IMG/VR virus record: IMGVR_UViG_3300043772_000322
Span: 1 to 36,447 of that record
Source of the DNA: a virus
Reading direction: 5' to 3' (one strand)
DNA: 36,447 nt
Shown: in pieces, positions 6,464 through 12,461 of the stretch
How the letters are laid out: each line of letters opens with the position of its first letter
Numbering within the stretch: the stretch's first letter is position 1
Translations under genes and position numbers: made by a program
The notes under the pieces: model-generated
The model's database searches: none
What the model was told of the DNA's origin: nothing
The model's input: the letters and a program-made list of their open reading frames with translations, nothing else

Positions 6464-8782
6464 TCACACTTCGTCATGGCTGATCCACTCTCCGACCACC
6501 ACGACGGCCACCTCACGGGCCTGCCTCGGATCTGTGATCCGCTCGACGGCCAGCACGTTTGTCTTGATCCAGGTCTTGATGATCGCCGCCACTTTGGCCT
6601 TGCCTTTCTTCTCGGTGATGTCGATGCCGAGCATGTCTGCTATTGGGACGCCCACCCATTTTTTAGACTGTTGGCTTTCACGCAGCGGCTCGTCGTTTGT
6701 GTGGGCGTCTGCAACGATCCTCTGTGCCGCCTTGGCATCTTTGGCGCTGATGCCGTCGAATGCGTCTGGCAGCGTGTACGGCACGCAGACACCGATCCAT
6801 TCGCCGTTGTCGATCTTGACGCCTTCCATCTTGCGGTAGACAGCGGCTGCTGCTGGCGGGGCCAGGTTGGCCTTGCCGTCGTCCACGCGCATGATGCTGC
6901 GGGCCTCGTTCTCGTCGATGCCCAGCTTGGCTGCATCGTCGGCTGACATGCGGTTGACCACGCGCGCAGCACGGGCCGCCCCGATCAGGCTGCCTGCGCC
7001 ACGCACGCTGTCGATCGAGGCGTCTTCCCCGTTGCCTTTGCGGATGTGATGGACCAGCCCGATAGCGCACTTTGTCTCGTCAGCCACGCGCCTTATTTCC
7101 GCCACAATGGCGTTAATGCCGACGTTGTCGTTTTCGCTGCTAAGACTATGAGCCGCGACGAAGGGATCGATGAAGACGCAACCGATCTGCTTTTCGGGGA
7201 TCTTGGCGCACAGGTATTCGACCAGCTTGGTATTGGGCAGCACGCCGTCGCGGGTCTGGATGCCGAACTTGAGGCTGAAGTCCCGGCCCGCGTTGACGAA
7301 CAGGCGGCCCTCGACCTCGGCGGGCTTGATCCCGTAATGCCGCATCGCGGCGAGAACCCGGCGCTGGATCTCAGACAGCGGATCTTCCAGATTGACCAGC
7401 CAGACGTTTGTGCGCTCTTTCACCTCCTCGCCCAGCAGCGGCCTGCCCGTCACGATGGCCAGCGCCTCCACGATCTGGAGGCTGGTTTTGCCGATGCCGC
7501 CTGCCGATGCCAGCACGCTGACGAAGGATCGCAGATAATGGTGGGCATAGATCCAGCGGCGCGGCTCGATGCTGGCCTCGTCGAACATATCGTAGAGCGT
7601 GGGCCAATCCGGGGCCGCCTCGGGGGCGTCTGGGGTGTCGAAGCTGTCAAGGTCTATGTCGTCGGCCTGTGCGCTGGCTGGTGCCTCCTGCGCGGCCTGC
7701 GGGGCCACATAGTCGAAATCATCCATGCCGTTCTCGGGCAGTTCGATCTCGGCCTTGGCCGGGCTGATCTCCAAGCCATAGGCGCGCACGGCTTTGTCGA
7801 AATCGCCCTGATGCTCATAATGCACAAAAAGGTCCCATGCATCGCCCCAGCAGTATGAACTCTCACCAAGTGACTTAGGCCTGCCCACACCAGCGGCGGC
7901 ATCCGATCCTGACAGGCTTACCCAATGCGATAAGAAGTTCTGCGTGGCGAAGCTGGGGGACGTTTGATACCGAGAACGGTAATGCTGGGACGATCCGCGC
8001 CGCTCGTATTGGTAGCGGGCGAACAGATCCTCGATGGTGTGGTCTGCGTTGAAGGCATCGACCGGGCTGACCTGATCAGGGAACTTCTGCCGACGCTCGG
8101 CACGCTGGCGCTCACGCTCGGCACGCGCCCGGTCGGCCTGCTCGGCGGCGAGGCGGTACTGTTCCAGCCTCCTGTCAATTTCTTGACGGATGGCGCTGTC
8201 GGCATCCAGACGCAGCGTGCCGGCGCGGATGATGCGGTGCTGGTAGAAGATCGGGGTGAGATCGGGGTTGCGTTTGGCCAGCGGCACGTTGGGCAGATAG
8301 ATCGGCTGCCCGCAGCGTGCCAGCGCGCCGTCTGGGTGTATGCCATTGGCATGCAGCAGGTCGAACAGGGCGGTCTGGGCAAGCTCATAGTCAGCGCCTG
8401 ACAGCACGCCCGACAAGGGCAGCAGGACGCGCCACTTGCGGTTCTCTGGAGTTGCGCCTGATGATGAGTAGGCAAGCAGGCTGACAGGCCCGCAGACGGC
8501 CTCCACGGCGGCCAGCACGTCATCTAGGCTGGGGTTGCCTCGGTCGATGTCGAGGGCGAGCATACGGAAGGCGCCACGCTCGCGCTGGGCTTCGTGGGAT
8601 CTGCCGTCGTGTTCACGGTAAGTTGAGGGAATGAAAAAGTCTGCGTCGATCTTTTCTTTCGCTTGGGGCGTCGAGACCATGCGGGCGATGTCGGCCCAAG
8701 AGATGCCCGGATAGACTTGGCCTGGCTTGTCGATGAGCGTGTGAAAAGAGCCTGGGGCTGTTAGGAAGCGGATATCAGACAT
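6464..8782 (-). CDS. Primase-helicase (PrimPol-like N-terminus, RepA/AAA_25-type helicase)
   Basis: This is probably the phage replicative helicase with a primase-like domain. Residues about 1-190 hold MLALDIDRGNPS (DxD-type metal motif) and YSSSGATPENRKWRVLLPLS, as in archaeo-eukaryotic primase-type phage proteins. A charged linker (RARAERERQRAERRQKF) follows. The RecA-like domain has Walker A ASAGGIGKTS, Walker B GCVFIDPF, GLVHHIRKG and the SVRGAGSLIGAARAARVV segment typical of RepA-like hexameric helicases. ATG 8780-8782 has a weak GGTGG before it; an in-frame GTG at 8806 would add 8 residues. It lies downstream of the ssDNA-binding protein gene. Confidence 0.88.
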   Translation of the reverse strand: MSDIRFLTAPGSFHTLIDKPGQVYPGISWADIARMVSTPQAKEKIDADFFIPSTYREHDGRSHEAQRERGAFRMLALDIDRGNPSLDDVLAAVEAVCGPVSLLAYSSSGATPENRKWRVLLPLSGVLSGADYELAQTALFDLLHANGIHPDGALARCGQPIYLPNVPLAKRNPDLTPIFYQHRIIRAGTLRLDADSAIRQEIDRRLEQYRLAAEQADRARAERERQRAERRQKFPDQVSPVDAFNADHTIEDLFARYQYERRGSSQHYRSRYQTSPSFATQNFLSHWVSLSGSDAAAGVGRPKSLGESSYCWGDAWDLFVHYEHQGDFDKAVRAYGLEISPAKAEIELPENGMDDFDYVAPQAAQEAPASAQADDIDLDSFDTPDAPEAAPDWPTLYDMFDEASIEPRRWIYAHHYLRSFVSVLASAGGIGKTSLQIVEALAIVTGRPLLGEEVKERTNVWLVNLEDPLSEIQRRVLAAMRHYGIKPAEVEGRLFVNAGRDFSLKFGIQTRDGVLPNTKLVEYLCAKIPEKQIGCVFIDPFVAAHSLSSENDNVGINAIVAEIRRVADETKCAIGLVHHIRKGNGEDASIDSVRGAGSLIGAARAARVVNRMSADDAAKLGIDENEARSIMRVDDGKANLAPPAAAAVYRKMEGVKIDNGEWIGVCVPYTLPDAFDGISAKDAKAAQRIVADAHTNDEPLRESQQSKKWVGVPIADMLGIDITEKKGKAKVAAIIKTWIKTNVLAVERITDPRQAREVAVVVVGEWISHDEV

Positions 8783-8799
8783 TGTGGCCACCGCGACAC

Positions 8800-8828
8800 T
8801 TGCCACCAGATATAGACTGCATTAAAGT
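8800..8828 (+). promoter_or_regulatory. Candidate promoter for the + strand small RNA
   Basis: TTGCCA (8800-8805, one change from TTGACA) is separated by 17 bp from TAAAGT (8823-8828, four of six to TATAAT). Initiation would be near 8835, giving a transcript of about 100 nt that ends at the terminator at 8897-8935. It points opposite to both flanking genes. Confidence 0.45.
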
Positions 8829-8834
8829 ATTCCT

Positions 8835-8935
8835 TGTGTTGGGTTGCTCTCACACATCTGGAACCTGCTCCTCCCTCGGTTCCGCCTGCCTTAACTGAAC
8901 CCCGGCGCGTTGGTCTCACGCCGGGGTTCTTTTTA
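8835..8935 (+). ncRNA. Candidate small RNA with CCUCC-rich loop (cuckoo/CcsR-like)
   Basis: This intergenic stretch is read opposite to both neighbouring genes. It forms a first hairpin, GGAACC 8860-8865 with GGTTCC 8878-8883. Its 12-base loop TGCTCCTCCCTC is complementary to Shine-Dalgarno sequences. A perfect 11 bp terminator hairpin follows. A promoter-like -35/-10 pair lies at the right distance upstream. A C-rich loop hairpin plus an intrinsic terminator is the build of the alphaproteobacterial cuckoo RNAs (CcsR of Rhodobacter). A competing reading is a minus-strand leader peptide: GGAGGAG at 8868-8874 and ATG at 8857, 11 codons. The terminator polarity favours the RNA. Confidence 0.5.
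8897..8935 (+). terminator. Intrinsic terminator, + strand polarity
   Basis: GAACCCCGGCG (8897-8907) pairs perfectly with CGCCGGGGTTC (8919-8929) over 11 bp across an 11-base loop, and TTTTT follows on the + strand. On the minus strand the hairpin is followed by GTTAAGG, with no U-run. The signal therefore ends a rightward transcript, although both flanking genes are leftward. Confidence 0.8.
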
Positions 8936-8937
8936 TA

Positions 8938-9591
8938 TCACCAGGGGATATCGTCCCCAAGTTCTTCCTTGATGCTCTGCCGCTTTTCTTCTTGCAAGGG
9001 CTGACGCGCCTGCTCAAACGGATCGGCCTTGCTTTCGACGGTATCAAAATCATCCATGCCGCCGTCACCATAGCGTGCCTCTGTGACCTGCACAGCGTCG
9101 AGCAGGAGGCTGATGCCGCCGTTCCCATCGGGATCAATGACGGCCACCGCCCATGCGCGCACGGTGCCTTTTGAGCCGCCCCAGAATGCCAGATCGGCCA
9201 GCGGCTGCTTCTGCCCGTCGATGACGGTGGGCGCCTTGTTGGGCGTGCCGTCTTTCTTCATGCCGTTGCGCTTGGCTGCGAACTGCACGATGCCGGTTTC
9301 ATTGCCGTGTTCGTCCTTCAGCTTCTTCATGCCGAAGATCGTTTTGAACTGAGGCATCTTGCTGTTGCGCGAGCGGCAGGCCTCGTAGTGGGCGCGCAGT
9401 TCTTCGTAAAGCGGCTTGGCCTGCTCTTTGGGCATGTCGAATGCCACGCTCCAGGCCGCGTTGGATGCGGTGGGCGCGCAGGGTTCGCTGGCCTGCTTCT
9501 GGGTGTTGAACCGATAGGTCTGGTTCAATTTCGGGTATTGCAGGGTCACGTTCTTGACGAGAACCTTGTGGAAGTCATCGTTGTTAGCCAT
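8938..9591 (-). CDS. Single-stranded DNA-binding protein (DUF2815/T7 gp2.5-like)
   Basis: The 217-residue product should coat single-stranded DNA during replication and recombination. The core has LVKNVTLQYPKLNQTYRF, a DMPKEQAKPLYEELRAHYE helix and a sheet-rich region (GTVRAWAVAVIDPDGNGGIS). It ends in an acidic tail finishing DDIPW, much like the DDIPF tip that bacterial SSB uses to recruit partners. GGAG lies about 6 nt before ATG 9589-9591. It sits between the exonuclease and helicase genes, as expected. Confidence 0.85.
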   Translation of the reverse strand: MANNDDFHKVLVKNVTLQYPKLNQTYRFNTQKQASEPCAPTASNAAWSVAFDMPKEQAKPLYEELRAHYEACRSRNSKMPQFKTIFGMKKLKDEHGNETGIVQFAAKRNGMKKDGTPNKAPTVIDGQKQPLADLAFWGGSKGTVRAWAVAVIDPDGNGGISLLLDAVQVTEARYGDGGMDDFDTVESKADPFEQARQPLQEEKRQSIKEELGDDIPW

Positions 9592-9615
9592 GGTTTGCTC
9601 CTCTTGGCGTTGGTC

Positions 9616-10428
9616 TCAGAAGTCTACGGTTTGGTCGAAGATGTCATCTTCGGTGGTCTCGGTCTGCCAACGCGGCAGGTCGATAGTGTTAATCAGCGGC
9701 CAGCCTGTTGTGAAGTCGGAAACGGCGATGGCGTTGCTGATCTTTAGTAGCGTCTGGGTCACGACCATGTCGGCGTGTTCCAGATAGCGGTCGGTGAGCG
9801 CGTGCAGGCCGACAGCGTGAGGCGGCTCTTTCTCGACAGCGATGAAGATGAAGGTGTCGGCCTTGTAACCTGCCGACCGAAGTGCGCGTAAGTAAAAGGC
9901 GCTTTGCACGTCATACGCATACTTCCGCAATTCACGCGGGAAGCCGTCGGGGCTGGCGTCGGTGGTGGTCTTCACGTCGAACACCAAGCCGACCTCCGGC
10001 AGATAGCCGTCAGGCCGGCATTTGACCTCGGTGCCTGTGGCCGGATCGATGCCGAAGAAGCTGGCCTCGGCCACAAAGGTCGGATCGGCCAGATACATGG
10101 CCGCCACCGGGTGAGCCTTGACGGCATCAGCGATGCGCGCGGCCAGATCGAAGTCCCCCTCGGGCAGGAGGATGACGCCATCCAGATCGGCCTCAAGCTG
10201 CGCCTTCTTCCACTTGTCACCGCGGCGATCTTCCGGCCCACGGCGGACCAGCTTTTTTTCCGGCTCAAGCACAAGCGCATGGACGGCTGACCCCATAGCA
10301 AAGGCGCTGCTGGGTTTGCGCGCCTTGCCCTTCCAGTGGGCCAGCGAGGTTTTGTAAACTGCCTTCACGTCGGATGACGAGATGGCTGGGTGGGCGTGGT
10401 AAGATTGGTTGTCTAGGTCGGTTCTCAT
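9616..10428 (-). CDS. RecE-like PD-(D/E)XK exonuclease
   Basis: This is probably a 5'-3' dsDNA exonuclease for recombination. Its 270 residues contain ISSSDVKAVYKTSLAHWK and FAMGSAVHALVLEPE (the RecE/exonuclease VIII-type start), then EVKCRPDGYLPEVGLVFDVKTTTDAS, quoted here in parts: KCRPDGY and FDVKTTT carry the D...DxK active site. YDVQSAFYLRAL follows, as in RecB-family nucleases. A GGAGG site 5-6 nt before ATG 10426-10428 fixes the start against a longer open frame. The start overlaps the RuvC-like stop by 4 bp. No separate annealase was found; the SSB-like protein may pair with it. Confidence 0.88.
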   Translation of the reverse strand: MRTDLDNQSYHAHPAISSSDVKAVYKTSLAHWKGKARKPSSAFAMGSAVHALVLEPEKKLVRRGPEDRRGDKWKKAQLEADLDGVILLPEGDFDLAARIADAVKAHPVAAMYLADPTFVAEASFFGIDPATGTEVKCRPDGYLPEVGLVFDVKTTTDASPDGFPRELRKYAYDVQSAFYLRALRSAGYKADTFIFIAVEKEPPHAVGLHALTDRYLEHADMVVTQTLLKISNAIAVSDFTTGWPLINTIDLPRWQTETTEDDIFDQTVDF

Positions 10429-10862
10429 TTCTTCCTCCATCCGTAATATGCGATCAGAGCCGCCTCGGCCCTGCCGTCGTCTTTCTTGCGCGCCCACAGA
10501 TTGGACTGATCCGGGAAGACGCTTGATGCGTATGCCCTTGATGCGTCCTTGTCGGTGGACAGGCCGAAGTGCTTCTTCCACGTCGCCGGCGGCACTTCAT
10601 TCGTCGGCACGCCAGCGTAGAACAGGCAGGCCTTCATCTCGCCGTAGGCCTGCGCGATCTTGGCTACGTTGGCTGTTCCTATGGCCATTGGGAAAAAAGG
10701 CTTTTCGATCCAGGCGCACCGCACGCTGCCGATCTCGGACAGGATGGCGCGCTTTTCCTCGATAGTGCCGGGCATGTCGAACACGCGCACGCTCATGTCG
10801 TCACCGTCCATGACCGCGATGGCGCCCGTCTTGCCGGGGTCGATGCCGATGTAGAGCGCCAT
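10425..10862 (-). CDS. RuvC-like Holliday junction resolvase
   Basis: The 145-residue RNase H-fold endonuclease should resolve branched DNA before packaging. The N-terminus ALYIGIDPGKTGAIAV holds the first catalytic Asp. WIEKPFF supplies the Glu, and KKDDGRAEAALIAYYG the C-terminal acidic pair. The length is close to bacterial RuvC (about 170). ATG 10860-10862 is used; a GTG one codon earlier is possible. It is translationally coupled at both ends (10862 and 10425-10428). Confidence 0.9.
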   Translation of the reverse strand: MALYIGIDPGKTGAIAVMDGDDMSVRVFDMPGTIEEKRAILSEIGSVRCAWIEKPFFPMAIGTANVAKIAQAYGEMKACLFYAGVPTNEVPPATWKKHFGLSTDKDASRAYASSVFPDQSNLWARKKDDGRAEAALIAYYGWRKK

Positions 10863-11128
10863 CACTCCCCCGATCCGATCTCGCCCGCCAGCGCAGAGTA
10901 GCCTGCCGCGTCGATGGCGTTGTCAGCGTGCATGGGGTTCGACTTGGCGCGGGCCAGCTTCAGCAGGGTCATCATCACGGCCACGTCATGCGGCTTGATG
11001 TTCGTGTTGAGGTGTGCCGACCAGTAAGCCGCGATCAGGCCGAAGTTGGCCTCGGCGCTGCCGTGCGTGTTGGCGCGGTCAACGGTGATGTATGCCTTGG
11101 CGGTGTCGAGGATCTCGGAGCGGTTCAT
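10862..11128 (-). CDS. DUF6378-type protein (88 aa)
   Basis: The sequence matches my recollection of the DUF6378 phage family, whose function is unknown. Typical features are RSEILDTAKAYITVDRANTH, GLIAAYWSAHLN, and a helix KPHDVAVMMTLLKLARAKSN followed by DNAIDAAGYSALA. A GGGGGAT site lies before ATG 11126-11128, and the frame overlaps the Cro-like gene by 4 bp. This family often sits in phage replication blocks. Confidence 0.8.
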   Translation of the reverse strand: MNRSEILDTAKAYITVDRANTHGSAEANFGLIAAYWSAHLNTNIKPHDVAVMMTLLKLARAKSNPMHADNAIDAAGYSALAGEIGSGE

Positions 11129-11343
11129 GCCATATCCCCCGCGCTGATCCATTCCTCTTCAAAACGCAGATCCTCAATCCCGGTGATGTCCGCGATGCGG
11201 TGGCGGTAGACTGCCGACGGCACGATGCGGCCAGTCATCCAGCGGCTGAAGCTGGACGATGCCACTGGAACTTTTCTTGCGACCCAGCCCAGCTTGCGCC
11301 CGTCCTTGGCGCACCATAGCCTGATTTTAGTTTGAGCCATCAT
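11125..11343 (-). CDS. Cro-like helix-turn-helix regulator
   Basis: This is a 72-residue DNA-binding protein. The helix-turn-helix covers about residues 12-45 (KLGWVARKVPVASSSFSRW with TGRIVPSAVYRHRIADITG), as in lambda Cro/CI-type repressors without a cleavage or dimerisation domain. GGGAG lies 7 nt before ATG 11341-11343. It faces the rightward operon across 133 bp that contain operator-like repeats, so autoregulation and control of both promoter copies is likely. No full-length CI repressor or integrase was found. Confidence 0.82.
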   Translation of the reverse strand: MMAQTKIRLWCAKDGRKLGWVARKVPVASSSFSRWMTGRIVPSAVYRHRIADITGIEDLRFEEEWISAGDMA

Positions 11344-11476
11344 TGGCGTTCTCCCTTGTTTCGGTGCCTTACGCTTACGGCGCAAAAAAAGATGCGTCAA
11401 GCGTAATTTTTTGCTTGCAAGCGGTGCGGTAGGCTGTAAGGTGGTCCTACGAACTAGCAAACAAGGAGACGACGAA
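11344..11476. promoter_or_regulatory. Divergent control region, promoter module copy A
   Basis: This is the spacer between the Cro-like gene and the rightward operon. TTACGCTT (11369-11376) and AAGCGTAA (11399-11406) form an inverted pair 22 bp apart. GCGCA/TGCGT around an A-tract (11380-11397) adds a second dyad; both suit repressor sites. Rightward, TTGCTT (11411-11416) is 18 bp before the -10-like TGTAAG (11435-11440), followed by the 28-base leader 11440-11467 shared with 6379-6406. Leftward, TTGACG (minus strand 11400-11395) is a good -35 for the regulator gene. Confidence 0.6.
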
Positions 11477-11614
11477 ATGACTGCTTACAGCCTCTACCAC
11501 GGAGAGTTTTGGATCACTGATAGCGTGAATTTTGATTGGATCAAAAATAACGCCATGCCCTTTCACAAGTCGCGCTACGCGAAGGATGTGTTCATCCTTC
11601 CTCGCAATATCTAA
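11477..11614 (+). CDS. First rightward gene, small hypothetical (45 aa)
   Basis: Not recognised. It begins MTAYSLYHGEFWITDSVNFD and ends FILPRNI; it is aromatic-rich and has no membrane segment. AAGGAG in the duplicated leader is 8-10 nt before the ATG, which makes this the primary gene of the rightward promoter. An early host-interaction role is possible. Confidence 0.65.
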   Translation: MTAYSLYHGEFWITDSVNFDWIKNNAMPFHKSRYAKDVFILPRNI

Positions 11615-11648
11615 TCAACGCGCCCCGAAACCTGACCGTGACATTCAT

Positions 11649-11792
11649 ATGACCCGCCACCCCCTTGAAGCTTCTGATATGGCCGCTGGCCGTGCTGCCC
11701 GCGCCGCAGGTATCGCCTGCCACTACAACCCCTTTGATTTCTACGCAGAGCCGCAGCGTTATTGCGCGTGGAAAGAAGGTTGGCGCGCATGA
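11649..11792 (+). CDS. Rmf/CrpP-fold-like small protein (47 aa)
   Basis: The layout fits the ribosome modulation factor/CrpP family of short basic helical proteins: GRAARAAGIACHYNPF followed after a short gap by AWKEGW. The family pattern is GxxAxxxGxxxxxNPY...W..GW. Rmf dimerises and silences ribosomes; CrpP-like proteins are plasmid- and phage-borne. Which role applies here cannot be read from sequence. The ribosome binding site is weak. The stop overlaps the next start (ATGA at 11789). Confidence 0.7.
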   Translation: MTRHPLEASDMAAGRAARAAGIACHYNPFDFYAEPQRYCAWKEGWRA

Positions 11793-11962
11793 CCCGCTAC
11801 CGTTACGAAGAAGACTACGGCGATTGGCTTTATCACAAGCAACGCGACGATGAACTGGATTGGCTGGGCGTCATCGCCCGGCCAGCACCACGCCCCCAGC
11901 CGGCGGCTTACGCGCCGCCCCAATGGAAACCAACCAAAGACCAACCAGACCCACCATTTTAG
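11789..11962 (+). CDS. Small Pro-rich hypothetical protein (57 aa)
   Basis: Not recognised. An acidic and aromatic N-terminus (MTRYRYEEDYGDWLYHKQRD) is followed by a Pro-rich tail (RPAPRPQPAAYAPPQWKPTK). It overlaps the Rmf/CrpP-like gene by 4 bp, suggesting coupled translation. Confidence 0.65.
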   Translation: MTRYRYEEDYGDWLYHKQRDDELDWLGVIARPAPRPQPAAYAPPQWKPTKDQPDPPF

Positions 11963-11971
11963 GAGAGCAAC

Positions 11972-12166
11972 ATGTCAGACCCAACCATCCTCATCACGCT
12001 GGAGCAGGCCGAGGCGGCTCTGGAGTGCATCGACCGCGACATTGAGCGCAACTACACCGACGACCACCCGAACTACCACGACACTGGCGAGATCATGTTT
12101 CTGCTGCGCCGCGCCGAACTGCGCCTGCGCTTGAGCGCCGCAATTAATGTAAACAAAGGGAAATAA
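11972..12166 (+). CDS. Small helical hypothetical protein (64 aa)
   Basis: Not recognised. It is a helical protein (TLEQAEAALECIDRDIERNY, then GEIMFLLRRAELRLRLS). AGGAGAG is 5-7 nt before the ATG. It is part of the closely packed early operon. Confidence 0.7.
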   Translation: MSDPTILITLEQAEAALECIDRDIERNYTDDHPNYHDTGEIMFLLRRAELRLRLSAAINVNKGK

Positions 12167-12169
12167 GCC

Positions 12170-12268
12170 ATGCGCATTCGTGACATCATCGCCGACCTGA
12201 TCGGCGTCATCGCAATCTTCGGCGGCGGCTACGGCCTCCTGCTTATCGGCCACGGTATGGGGTGGTAA
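12170..12268 (+). CDS. Very small membrane protein (32 aa)
   Basis: The translation is MRIRDIIADLIGVIAIFGGG followed by YGLLLIGHGMGW. A short charged start is followed by one hydrophobic segment of about 20 residues, so it should be an inner-membrane peptide. It begins 3 bp after the previous stop and ends 1 bp before the next start. Confidence 0.6.
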   Translation: MRIRDIIADLIGVIAIFGGGYGLLLIGHGMGW

Positions 12269-12269
12269 A

Positions 12270-12461
12270 ATGGCGATCAGACTAGGAGCAATGGACACCC
12301 ACATCGTGCTGACCGCGCTGTGGGATTACCGCGAGACGCTGACGATCTACAACGACACTAGGCCCACGCCGGAACTCAAAGACAAGATCGACAGCGTGGA
12401 CCGCCTGATTGAGAGCTACAAGAAATCATACTTCGCGCTGGATCGGCTGGGCATCCAATGA
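12270..12461 (+). CDS. Small helical hypothetical protein (63 aa)
   Basis: Not recognised. It is probably helical, with a charged middle (PELKDKIDSVDRLIESYKKS). The stop overlaps the methyltransferase start by 4 bp, so the two are probably translated together. Confidence 0.65.
   Translation: MAIRLGAMDTHIVLTALWDYRETLTIYNDTRPTPELKDKIDSVDRLIESYKKSYFALDRLGIQ

Noticed and set aside
8897-8935. Terminator of the leftward single-strand-binding protein gene
   Set aside because: It lies just after that gene, but the T-run is on the + strand side only; reading leftward no U-run follows the hairpin.
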